A DNA stretch of 64,000 bases from JAFCUW01 sp049898325 (GTDB lineage: Bacteria; Pseudomonadota; Gammaproteobacteria; Burkholderiales; Burkholderiaceae_D). The stretch spans positions 62,001 to 126,000 of the forward strand of contig NZ_JAFCXL010000017.1 of NCBI RefSeq assembly GCF_049898325.1. Direction: 5' to 3'. Every line of letters starts with the position of its first letter. Position 1 is the first letter of the stretch. This document shows positions 37,897 to 46,495 of the stretch, in pieces. The position numbers and the translations under genes were made by a program. The notes under the pieces are model-generated. The model was given only the letters and a program-made list of their open reading frames with translations, did not search any database and was not told where the DNA came from.

Positions 37897-39458
37897 GTCG
37901 CGAAGTATTGTTACTGGTAGATGCGCTGGCGCGCGAGAAAAACGTCGATAAGGATGTCGTCTTCGGCGCACTCGAATTCGCCCTGGCCCAGGCCACCAAA
38001 AAGCGTTACGAAGGCGAAGTCGACATTCGCGTGTCGATCGATCGCGATTCCGGCGAATTCGAGTCCTTCCGTCGCTGGCACGTGGTGCAAGATGACGCCG
38101 GCCTGCAATTGCCCGATCAGGAAATCCTGCACTTCGAAGCCGTCGAGCAAATTCCCGACATCGAAGTGGACGAATACATCGAAGAGCCGATCGAGTCCGT
38201 TGAATTCGGCCGCCGCTTCGCCCAGGACACCAAGCAAGTGGTCCTGCAGCGCGTGCGCGATGCCGAGCGCGAACAGATCCTGGTCGACTTCCTGGAGCGG
38301 GGCGATTCGCTCGTGACCGGCACCATCAAGCGGATGGAGCGGGGCGACGCTATTGTCGAGTCCGGCAAAATCGAAGCCCGCCTGCCACGCGACCAGATGA
38401 TCCCGAAGGAAAATCTGCGCATCGGCGACCGTGTCCGTGCCTACATCCTGCGCATCGACCGCAATATGCGCGGCCCGCAAGTGATCCTGTCGCGCACCGC
38501 GCCCGACTTCATCATGAAGCTGTTCGAACTGGAAGTGCCGGAAATCGAGCAGGGCCTGCTGGAAATTAAATCGGCTGCCCGTGACGCTGGCGTGCGCGCA
38601 AAAATCGCCGTCTACACGGCCGACAAGCGCATCGACCCCATCGGTACCTGCGTCGGCATGCGCGGTTCGCGCGTGCAGGCCGTCACCGGTGAACTGGGCG
38701 GCGAGCGCGTCGACATCGTGTTGTGGTCGGATGATCCGGCCCAGTTCGTGATCGGCGCCCTGGCCCCGGCCAATGTGTCGTCGATCGTGGTCGATGAAGA
38801 AAAACACGCCATGGACGTCGTCGTCGACGAAGAAAACCTGGCCATCGCGATTGGCCGCTCGGGACAGAACGTGCGCCTGGCCGCCGAACTGACGGGCTGG
38901 AAAATCAACATCATGACGGCCGAAGAGTCCGAGAACAAGGCAGCGGCGGAAACCGCGGCAGTACGCGCCCTGTTCATGGAAAAACTCGACGTCGACCAGG
39001 AAGTGGCCGACATCCTCGTCGAAGAGGGCTTTGCCTCGCTGGAAGAAATCGCCTACGTGCCGATCTCGGAAATGCTCGACATCGAATCGTTCGACGAAGA
39101 CACCGTCAACGAGCTGCGCACCCGGGCCCGTGATGCGCTGGTCACGGAAGCGATCGCTTCCGAAGAAGGCCTCGAGGGCATGGACGAAGCGCTGGTCGGC
39201 CTGGAAGGCATGGACCGTACCACCGCCGGCAAGCTGGGCCTGGCAGGCATCAAGTCGGTGGAAGCATTTTCCGGCCTGGCCTACGACGAGTTCGGCGCGA
39301 TCCTGGCATTGCCAAGCGAGCGTGCCCGCGATCTGATCAAGAATGAATTTAACGATGTGACCGACGACGAGATGAAGCTGGTCGACGCAAAGTATGACGA
39401 CCGCGCCAAGGCGCTGCAGGCGAAAGCCTGGAGCCTGGCAGAAGTGGCCAAGGCTTAA
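37893..39458 (+). CDS. nusA: Transcription termination/antitermination factor NusA
   Basis: 521-aa RNA-polymerase-associated factor acting in pausing, termination and antitermination. The N-terminal RNAP-binding domain (1-125) is followed by S1 (about 135-200, SLVTGTIKRMERGDAIVE), two KH domains (about 210-345, with VGMRGSRVQAVTGELGGERVDI and AIGRSGQNVRLAAELTGW), and two C-terminal acidic repeats (about 365-500), as in the full-length proteobacterial protein. ATGA overlap with rimP. The leader hairpin before rimP is a likely target of its autoregulation. Confidence 0.96.
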   Translation: MSREVLLLVDALAREKNVDKDVVFGALEFALAQATKKRYEGEVDIRVSIDRDSGEFESFRRWHVVQDDAGLQLPDQEILHFEAVEQIPDIEVDEYIEEPIESVEFGRRFAQDTKQVVLQRVRDAEREQILVDFLERGDSLVTGTIKRMERGDAIVESGKIEARLPRDQMIPKENLRIGDRVRAYILRIDRNMRGPQVILSRTAPDFIMKLFELEVPEIEQGLLEIKSAARDAGVRAKIAVYTADKRIDPIGTCVGMRGSRVQAVTGELGGERVDIVLWSDDPAQFVIGALAPANVSSIVVDEEKHAMDVVVDEENLAIAIGRSGQNVRLAAELTGWKINIMTAEESENKAAAETAAVRALFMEKLDVDQEVADILVEEGFASLEEIAYVPISEMLDIESFDEDTVNELRTRARDALVTEAIASEEGLEGMDEALVGLEGMDRTTAGKLGLAGIKSVEAFSGLAYDEFGAILALPSERARDLIKNEFNDVTDDEMKLVDAKYDDRAKALQAKAWSLAEVAKA

Positions 39459-39504
39459 TTTGCGAATCATTATCATCTCAGCGACACATAGAAAAGAGGA
39501 CTGA

Positions 39505-42366
39505 ATGGCGAGTAACAACGTAGCCCAATTTGCCACCGAACTGAAGATGCCTGCAGACTTGCTGCTGACGCAGCTGCGTTCTGCCGGCGTCGAGAAAAGT
39601 TCGACGTCAGATCCATTGTCGAAAGATGATAAGGATAAGCTGTTGAACCACCTGCGCCGTACCCACGGCGCGGCGGCCGACATGGAAAAGAAGAAGATCA
39701 CGCTGACCCGCAAGGAAACTTCCGAGATCAAGCAGGCTGACGCTTCTGGCAAAAGCCGCACCATCCAGGTGGCGGTCAAGAAAACGCGCACCTTCGTGCA
39801 GCGTGAAGAGCCTGTGGCGCCGGTGATGGCAGCGCCGGCTCCGGTCGCTCCCGTGATCGACGCCGCCGAAGTGGCGCGCCGCGAGGAAGAGGCGCGCCGC
39901 CAGGTCGAGCTGATCGCTCGCCAGGAAGCGGACCTGCGTGAAAAGCAGGAACGCCTGGCCAAGCTCGATGCGGAGAAAGAAGCCCAGGCCAAGCAGGCCG
40001 AAGCTGATGCCAAGAAGCAGGCTGCCGAAGAAAACAAGCGCGCTGCCGCCGCTGCCGCGGTGACCGCCGCCAACGCTGGCGCCGCCGCTGCCGACGACGC
40101 TGCAAGCGCCGCCGCCGCCGCCGCCAAGAAAGCTGCTGACGAGGAAGCGAAAGCGAAACTTGCCACTGCCGCCAAGGAAGCTGCCGCCCGCGCCGAAGCG
40201 AACGACCGTGCCCGCAAGGCCGTCGCCGACGAAGTTGCCCAGATCAAGGCCATGATGAACGCGCCCCGCCGCGCCATCAAGGCCCCTGAGCCGGTCGCGC
40301 CGCCCGTGGCCGCCATCAAGCCGAAAACGGCCGAAGGCACGCTGCACAAGCCCGCCGACAAGAAGCCTGGCGATAAGCCGGCCGATGCCAAGAAAGTCCT
40401 GGGACCGGACAAGAAGTCGATCAAGTCGGCCAATGTCTCCTCGACCTGGTCGGACGACGCCAAGAAACGCGGTACCACGGGCGCTATCAAGCCACGCGGT
40501 AACGTCGGTTCCGGCGGCCGTGACGGCTGGCGCGGTGGTGCCAAGGGTGGTCGTCGCAATTCGCACTCGGACGATCGCGAAACCAATTTCCAGGCGCCGA
40601 CGGAAGCGGTCATCAAGGACGTTCACGTTCCTGAAACCATCACGGTTGCCGAACTGGCGCACAAGATGTCCGTCAAGGCATCCGAAGTCATCAAGCAATT
40701 GATGAAACTGGGCCAGATGTGCACGATTAACCAGGTGCTGGACCAGGAAACGGCGATGATTCTCGTCGAAGAAATGGGCCATAAAGCATTTGCCGCGGCA
40801 GAAGACGATCCGGAAGCCTTGCTGGCCGATCAGGGTGAGCACGCCCACTTCGAGTCCGTCTCGCGCGCACCGGTGGTCACCGTCATGGGTCACGTCGACC
40901 ACGGCAAGACCTCGCTGCTCGATTACATCCGTCGTGCCAAAGTGGCGTCCGGCGAAGCGGGCGGCATCACGCAGCACATCGGCGCTTACCACGTCGAAAC
41001 GCCGCGCGGCATGATCACCTTCCTCGACACCCCGGGCCACGAGGCGTTCACCGCCATGCGTGCCCGCGGCGCCAAGGCAACGGACATCGTCATCCTGGTG
41101 GTGGCGGCGGACGACGGCGTGATGCCGCAAACGAAGGAAGCGATCGCTCACGCGAAAGCGGCCGGCGTGCCCCTGGTGGTGGCGATCAACAAGATCGACA
41201 AGCCGGGCGCCAACCTGGATCGCGTGACGCAGGAACTGGTCGCCGAACAAGTCGTGCCGGAAGAATACGGTGGCGAGTCGCCCTTCGTGCCAGTGTCGGC
41301 CAAGACCGGCTCCGGTATCGACGATCTGCTCGAACAGGTGCTGCTGCAGGCCGAAGTGCTGGAACTGAAAGCACCGATCGATGCGCCAGCCCGTGGCCTG
41401 GTCGTCGAAGGCCGTCTCGACAAGGGCCGCGGTCCGGTCGCGACCATCCTGGTCCAGTCCGGTACCTTGCGTCGTGGCGACGTCATCCTGGCCGGTTCCT
41501 CGTTCGGCCGCGTGCGCGCCATGCTGGACGAAAACGGCAAGTCGATTTCCGAAGCGGGTCCATCGATCCCTGTGGAAATCCAGGGCTTGACCGAAGTGCC
41601 GGTGGCCGGTGAAGAAGTGATGGTCATGGCCGACGAGCGCAAGGCGCGTGAAATTGGTCTGTTCCGTCAAGGTAAGTTCCGTGATGTCAAACTGGCCAAG
41701 CAGCAAGCTGCGAAGCTGGAAAACATGTTCGACCAGATGGCCGAAGGCGAAGTCAAGAACCTGCCGATCATCGTCAAGACCGACGTGCAGGGTTCGCTCG
41801 AAGCGCTGGTCAGCTCGCTGCAGAAGCTGTCGACCTCGGAAGTGCGCGTGCAAGTGGTGCACTCGGCCGTTGGCGGTATCACGGAGTCGGACGTCAATCT
41901 GGCGGTGGCCTCGAAAGCGGTCATCATCGGCTTCAACGCCCGTGCCGATGCACAAGCGCGCAAGCTGGCCGAGTCGAATGGTGTGGATATCCGTTACTAC
42001 AACATCATCTACGACGCCATCGAAGAGATTCGTGCCGCGCTGTCGGGCATGCTGGCACCGGAAAAACGCGAAACCGTTACCGGCCAGGTCGAGATTCGCC
42101 AGGTCATCCTGGTGTCGAAAGTGGGCGCGATTGCCGGTTGCCTGGTCACCGATGGTGTGGTCAAGCGTGTTTCCTCGGTCCGCCTGCTGCGCAACAACAT
42201 CGTCGTGTGGACTGGCGAAATCGAATCGCTCAAGCGCTTCAAGGACGATGCGAAAGAAGTTCGCGCCGGTCTCGAGTGCGGTCTGTCGCTGAAGAACTAC
42301 AACGACATCCAGGTTGGCGACACCCTGGAAGTGTTCGAAGTGCAGGAAATCGCCCGCACGCTGTAA
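39505..42366 (+). CDS. infB: Translation initiation factor IF-2
   Basis: GTPase that brings initiator tRNA to the ribosome. 953 aa: an N-terminal IF2-N motif (FATELKMPADLLLTQLRSAGV), a long Ala/Lys/Glu-rich coiled region (about 100-330), a second IF2-N-like segment (about 375-425), then the G domain with G1 GHVDHGKTSLLD at about 462, the DTPGHEAF G3 motif and NKIDKPGA. Domains II-IV complete the protein, ending GDTLEVFEVQEIARTL. It is in the rimP-nusA operon, 46 bases after nusA. The N-terminal domain is longer and more Ala-rich than in E. coli. Confidence 0.97.
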   Translation: MASNNVAQFATELKMPADLLLTQLRSAGVEKSSTSDPLSKDDKDKLLNHLRRTHGAAADMEKKKITLTRKETSEIKQADASGKSRTIQVAVKKTRTFVQREEPVAPVMAAPAPVAPVIDAAEVARREEEARRQVELIARQEADLREKQERLAKLDAEKEAQAKQAEADAKKQAAEENKRAAAAAAVTAANAGAAAADDAASAAAAAAKKAADEEAKAKLATAAKEAAARAEANDRARKAVADEVAQIKAMMNAPRRAIKAPEPVAPPVAAIKPKTAEGTLHKPADKKPGDKPADAKKVLGPDKKSIKSANVSSTWSDDAKKRGTTGAIKPRGNVGSGGRDGWRGGAKGGRRNSHSDDRETNFQAPTEAVIKDVHVPETITVAELAHKMSVKASEVIKQLMKLGQMCTINQVLDQETAMILVEEMGHKAFAAAEDDPEALLADQGEHAHFESVSRAPVVTVMGHVDHGKTSLLDYIRRAKVASGEAGGITQHIGAYHVETPRGMITFLDTPGHEAFTAMRARGAKATDIVILVVAADDGVMPQTKEAIAHAKAAGVPLVVAINKIDKPGANLDRVTQELVAEQVVPEEYGGESPFVPVSAKTGSGIDDLLEQVLLQAEVLELKAPIDAPARGLVVEGRLDKGRGPVATILVQSGTLRRGDVILAGSSFGRVRAMLDENGKSISEAGPSIPVEIQGLTEVPVAGEEVMVMADERKAREIGLFRQGKFRDVKLAKQQAAKLENMFDQMAEGEVKNLPIIVKTDVQGSLEALVSSLQKLSTSEVRVQVVHSAVGGITESDVNLAVASKAVIIGFNARADAQARKLAESNGVDIRYYNIIYDAIEEIRAALSGMLAPEKRETVTGQVEIRQVILVSKVGAIAGCLVTDGVVKRVSSVRLLRNNIVVWTGEIESLKRFKDDAKEVRAGLECGLSLKNYNDIQVGDTLEVFEVQEIARTL

Positions 42367-42384
42367 GCGGCAATTGACGCATCG

Positions 42385-42427
42385 CGGGGCGCCATCGGCA
42401 CAATGCTGATCGGCGCCCCGTGTTTTT
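42385..42427 (+). terminator. Terminator-like hairpin between infB and rbfA
   Basis: Stem CGGGGCGCC (42385-42393) pairs with GGCGCCCCG (42412-42420), followed by TGTTTTT. It lies inside the operon, so it may be a partial terminator or an RNA end protecting the upstream message. Confidence 0.6.
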
Positions 42428-42447
42428 ATATCGAGTAAGAAAAAATC

Positions 42448-42867
42448 ATGGCCAAACACAGTAAAAACATCCCCGCGCGCGGCTTGCGCGTGGCGGATCA
42501 AATTCAAAAAGACCTGTCGGTGATCATCGCCGGCGGTTTGAAAGACCCCCGCATCGGCATGGTCACCATCACCGAGGTGCAACTGACCCCCGATTACGCC
42601 CACGCAAAAGTGTTTTATACGCTGCTGAGCGACAAGAAGGAGGTCATCAAGAACACCAACGACGGCTTGCAGGCAGCCTCCGGCTTCATCCGCAACCAGC
42701 TGGGCAAATTGCTGCACATCCACACCCTGCCGGCGCTGCATTTCGTGCACGACAGCTCGACCTCGCGCGGCATGGAATTGTCGCTGCTGATCGACCAGGC
42801 CAACAGCAGCCGCGCGGCCGATGCCGAGCCGGACGCGGTGCCGGACGAAGATTCGCCAGCGCTCTAA
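42448..42867 (+). CDS. rbfA: 30S ribosome-binding factor A
   Basis: 139-aa KH-fold assembly factor that binds the 5' end region of 16S rRNA. Family features: RGLRVADQIQKDLSVII near the start, DPRIGMVTITEVQLTPDYAHAKVFYTLL, and RNQLGKLLHIHTLPALHFVHDSS. Slightly acidic C-terminal tail. ATG 42448 is preceded by a weak AGTAAGAAAA. Operon partner of infB and truB. Confidence 0.94.
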   Translation: MAKHSKNIPARGLRVADQIQKDLSVIIAGGLKDPRIGMVTITEVQLTPDYAHAKVFYTLLSDKKEVIKNTNDGLQAASGFIRNQLGKLLHIHTLPALHFVHDSSTSRGMELSLLIDQANSSRAADAEPDAVPDEDSPAL

Positions 42868-42958
42868 GCTGGGCCCAAGTTCAACCAGGCCATTGCTTTC
42901 TGGCTGTATCACAAAGTCACAATAGGGCAGGCGCCGTCGGCGCCCGTCCGCATATTCC

Positions 42959-43879
42959 ATGAAGCCAACACACACCAAAAAGCCGCGCGACCTCGTCGAT
43001 GGCGTGCTTCTGCTCGACAAGCCGGTCGGTCTGTCCTCGAATGACGCCCTGATCAAGGCGAAACGCATCCTCAACGCCAAGAAGGCTGGCCACACGGGCA
43101 CGCTCGACCCCTTCGCCACCGGCTTGTTGCCCTTGTGCTTCGGCGAAGCGACCAAGTTCTCGCAGGATCTGCTGGAAGCGGACAAGACCTACGAGACCAC
43201 GGTCCACCTGGGCATCACCACCAACACGGGCGACACCGAGGGCGAAGCGATCGCCACCCACGAAGTCGATGTCACGGTCGCGCAGATCGAAGCCGTCCTT
43301 GCGCAATTTCGCGGCCCGATCCTGCAAGTGCCGCCCATGTACTCGGCCTTGAAGCGCGATGGCAAGGCGTATTATGAATATGCGCGCGAAGGCATCACGC
43401 TCGAGCGCGAAGCGCGCCCCGTGACGATTCTCAGCCTGAAATTTTTGGAATATTCTGCGCCTTTTTTGAAATTATCTGTCACCTGTTCCAAGGGCACGTA
43501 TATTCGCGTGCTGGGCGAAGACATCGGCAACGCCCTCGGCTCCGGCGCCCACCTGAACGCGCTGCGCCGCACGCAAGTGGGGCCGCTGGGCATCGACGCC
43601 ATGGTCACGCTGGAAGACATGCAGGCCAATCCGGCGCCCCTGTCGATGCTGGCGCCCGTGGACGCCTTGCTGGCCTCGTTTCCCGCCGTCATGCTGACGG
43701 AAGAACTGGCCAAGCGCTTCTTGAATGGCCAACGATTGGCACTGGGCAAGGAAGAAATTGCCGTGCCGGCTGAGCAGGGCAGGGTGCGCGTGTACCTGGG
43801 CGACAAGCTGCTGGGCACGGCGCAGTTGCAGGAATATGCGATCCTGGCGCCGGAGCGGCTGATCGCTTTCCTGGGCTAG
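42959..43879 (+). CDS. truB: tRNA pseudouridine(55) synthase
   Basis: 306-aa enzyme that makes pseudouridine 55 in the T loop of tRNAs. The catalytic Asp50 is in AGHTGTLDPFATGLLP, with GVLLLDKPVGLSSN, the KTYETTVHLGITTNTGD segment, and CSKGTYIRVLGEDIG in the usual order; a C-terminal PUA-like region ends the protein. ATG 42959 starts right after a CATATTCC stretch without an obvious Shine-Dalgarno. Follows rbfA by 91 bases. Confidence 0.95.
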   Translation: MKPTHTKKPRDLVDGVLLLDKPVGLSSNDALIKAKRILNAKKAGHTGTLDPFATGLLPLCFGEATKFSQDLLEADKTYETTVHLGITTNTGDTEGEAIATHEVDVTVAQIEAVLAQFRGPILQVPPMYSALKRDGKAYYEYAREGITLEREARPVTILSLKFLEYSAPFLKLSVTCSKGTYIRVLGEDIGNALGSGAHLNALRRTQVGPLGIDAMVTLEDMQANPAPLSMLAPVDALLASFPAVMLTEELAKRFLNGQRLALGKEEIAVPAEQGRVRVYLGDKLLGTAQLQEYAILAPERLIAFLG

Positions 43880-43890
43880 GCAAGGGAAAG

Positions 43891-43916
43891 CAAGGGTTTG
43901 CCGTGCCAAGCCCTTG
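43891..43916 (+). promoter_or_regulatory. Hairpin between truB and typA
   Basis: CAAGGGTTTG (43891-43900) pairs with CAAGCCCTTG (43907-43916) over ten positions with one G-U pair and a 6-nt loop. No T-run follows, so it is not a classical terminator. It could end the truB transcript or form part of the typA leader. Confidence 0.4.
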
Positions 43917-44051
43917 AAATTACGCACCTTTTCCCGGAGGACAATGCAATGTGCTTGCGAGCGTGCTATACTCGTCGGTTACCGCAATTCGATTCATCGT
44001 ACAACTTCGTACACCGCGTACCCCGTACGCCTCTCTCAGTCCATTACGACC

Positions 44052-45884
44052 ATGTCTACTCAAAAACGCGCTATTCGTAACATCGCCATCATCGCCCACG
44101 TCGATCATGGTAAAACCACCCTGGTCGACCAGCTGCTGCGTCAGTCCGGCACCTTCCGCGAGAACCAGCAGGTCGATACCCGCGTGATGGACTCGAATGA
44201 TCTCGAGAAGGAACGCGGCATTACCATTCTGTCGAAGAACTGCGCCGTCGAATACGAAGGCACCCACATCAACATCGTCGACACCCCAGGCCACGCCGAC
44301 TTCGGCGGCGAAGTCGAGCGCGTGCTGTCGATGGTTGACTCGGTGCTGCTGCTCATCGATGCCCAGGAAGGCCCGATGCCACAGACCCGCTTCGTCACCC
44401 GCAAGGCGCTGGCGCTGGGCCTGAAGCCGATCGTCGTCGTCAACAAGGTCGACCGTCCAGGCGCGCGTCCGGACTGGGCCATCAACCAGACCTTCGAACT
44501 GTTCGACAAGCTGGGCGCCACCGACGAGCAGCTCGACTTCCCGATCATCTACGCATCGGGCCTGAACGGCTACGCCGGTCTGACCGAAGACGTCCGTGAC
44601 GGCGACATGAAGCCTTTGTTCGACGCCATCCTGCAATACGTGCCTGTGCGCGATGACAATCCTGACGGTCCCCTGCAGATGCAAGTGACTTCGCTCGACT
44701 ACTCCTCGTACGTCGGCAAGATCGGCATTGGCCGCGTCAACCGCGGTCGTGTCAAGTCCGGCATGGACGTCATCATCCTGAACGGCCCAGGCGCGACCCC
44801 GATCAAGGGCCGCATCAACCAGGTGCTCAACTTCAAGGGTCTCGAGCGCGTGCTGGTCGATGAAGCCGTCGCTGGCGACATCGTCCTGATCAACGGCATG
44901 GAAGACATCGGCATCGGTTCGACCGTGTGCGCACCGGACACCCCGGAAGCGCTGCCAATGCTGACCGTCGACGAGCCGACCCTGACGATGAACTTCATGG
45001 TCAACAACTCGCCACTGGCCGGCCGCGAAGGCAAATTCGTCACCAGCCGCCAGCTGCGTGACCGTCTCGACCGCGAACTCAAAGCCAACGTCGCCCTGCG
45101 CGTGGCGCCGACCGACGACGACACCGTGTTCGAAGTTTCGGGCCGTGGCGAATTGCACCTGACGATCCTGATCGAAAACATGCGTCGCGAAGGGTTCGAA
45201 TTGGCCGTTTCGCGTCCTCGCGTGGTCTACAAAATGGTCGATGGCGTGCGCCACGAGCCGTTCGAAAACCTGTCGGTGGACGTCGAAGAAGTCAACCAGG
45301 GCGGCGTCATGGAAGAACTGGGCCGTCGTCGTGGCGACCTGCAGAACATGGAATCGGATGGCAAGGGCCGCGTGCGTCTCGAGTACCGCATTCCTGCCCG
45401 TGGCCTGATCGGCTTCCAGGGCGAGTTCATGACCCTGACCCGCGGCACCGGCCTGATGAGCCACGTGTTCGACGCTTACGGTCCTGTCGACAACACCCGC
45501 GGTGAAATGGCCGGCCGTCGTAACGGCGTGCTGATCTCGCAGGATGACGGCGCCGCTGTCGCCTACGCCATCTGGAAACTGCAGGAACGTGGCCGCATGT
45601 TCGTCGTGCACAACGATCCCGTCTACGAAGGCATGATCATCGGTATCCACTCGCGTGATAACGACCTGGTCGTCAACCCGATCAAGGGCAAGCAGCTCAC
45701 CAACGTGCGTTCGTCCGGTACCGACGAAGCAGTGCGCCTGGTGCCACCTGTGCAGATGTCGCTCGAATACGCGGTCGAATTCATCGCCGACGACGAGCTC
45801 GTCGAGATCACCCCGAAATCGATCCGCCTGCGCAAGCGCTACCTGAAAGAAAACGAGCGCAAACGCGCTGGTCGCGACGCGTAA
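44052..45884 (+). CDS. typA: Ribosome-associated translational GTPase TypA/BipA
   Basis: 610-aa EF-G-like GTPase acting in stress adaptation and 50S assembly. G1 AHVDHGKTT at 15-23, the switch region KERGITILSKN, DTPGHADFGGEVERVL, and NKVDRPGARPDW are intact; the C-terminus LRKRYLKENERKRAGRDA is typical. ATG 44052 fits the family N-terminus MSTQKRAIRNIAIIAHVDHG; a TTG at 43914 opens an extension with no homology. A possible -10 TATACT lies at 43967. A terminator follows. Confidence 0.96.
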   Translation: MSTQKRAIRNIAIIAHVDHGKTTLVDQLLRQSGTFRENQQVDTRVMDSNDLEKERGITILSKNCAVEYEGTHINIVDTPGHADFGGEVERVLSMVDSVLLLIDAQEGPMPQTRFVTRKALALGLKPIVVVNKVDRPGARPDWAINQTFELFDKLGATDEQLDFPIIYASGLNGYAGLTEDVRDGDMKPLFDAILQYVPVRDDNPDGPLQMQVTSLDYSSYVGKIGIGRVNRGRVKSGMDVIILNGPGATPIKGRINQVLNFKGLERVLVDEAVAGDIVLINGMEDIGIGSTVCAPDTPEALPMLTVDEPTLTMNFMVNNSPLAGREGKFVTSRQLRDRLDRELKANVALRVAPTDDDTVFEVSGRGELHLTILIENMRREGFELAVSRPRVVYKMVDGVRHEPFENLSVDVEEVNQGGVMEELGRRRGDLQNMESDGKGRVRLEYRIPARGLIGFQGEFMTLTRGTGLMSHVFDAYGPVDNTRGEMAGRRNGVLISQDDGAAVAYAIWKLQERGRMFVVHNDPVYEGMIIGIHSRDNDLVVNPIKGKQLTNVRSSGTDEAVRLVPPVQMSLEYAVEFIADDELVEITPKSIRLRKRYLKENERKRAGRDA

Positions 45885-45900
45885 TTCGTCCGTGACATAC

Positions 45901-45928
45901 AAAAGCCCGCTGATGCGGGCTTTTTTTT
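45901..45928 (+). terminator. Intrinsic terminator after typA
   Basis: AAAAGCCCGC (45901-45910), loop TGAT, GCGGGC (45915-45920), then eight T's. Confidence 0.92.
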
Positions 45929-46495
45929 CGCCACTGCTTCCGTCAACCCCCTGCGGTGAACCTGTGCGTACTGCCGAGGTCAAACCTGCTCGAGCGATCG
46001 CGTGCGTGTACTGCAATTCGTCTGGTGCATCATTCACGTCGAGAATGTGAACGCCTGTTCAGCACGACTGCGGCCTGGCCGCGCTGCGTGCCGTCGTTGG
46101 ATTTATTCGCCAAATTAAATCACACGAGCCAAAAAATATCTGCACCGCCTTAATGATCACCAATTCTCACGCATACCTTCTCATTTTGATTTTTAAAATT
46201 AATATTGTGATAATTTGTGACAATTGCCTGTTTAATTATTCTCGCTGCTTGCCAGGCAGCTGCTGTTGGCGTCGTGATAGTCGTCATTTTCTTGCATTTC
46301 GCATTGATTGAAAACTGTTTCGCCGCAGTGGGCGGAACAGAAACTTGCAGCGTCGATCAAGCATCATTACAATCGTACGATAGCCAAAATGACAATCACG
46401 GTGCGTTGCGCACTTTGATGCGCATTCACACTGTGGGTGTGGTCCTCACTATAAAAACAATTGCTCGCGCTAACACTCCGGATAAGGTAATACCC
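45929..46495. other. Intergenic region before the OmpA-type lipoprotein, no gene seen
   Basis: 567 bases. The part around 46100-46230 is clearly AT-richer than its surroundings. Small hairpin-forming repeats (TGCGCA twice, CACAC/GTGTG) and a TATAAA near 46450 lie close to the next gene. An in-frame open stretch back to 46217 encodes no recognisable signal peptide and is not taken as part of the gene. Confidence 0.5.

Noticed and set aside
43914..44051. N-terminal extension of typA
   Set aside because: TTG start, no homology in the added 46 residues; the family begins at ATG 44052.
46217..46495. N-terminal extension of the OmpA-type lipoprotein
   Set aside because: It would bury the lipobox 93 residues deep; ATG 46496 gives a textbook lipoprotein signal.
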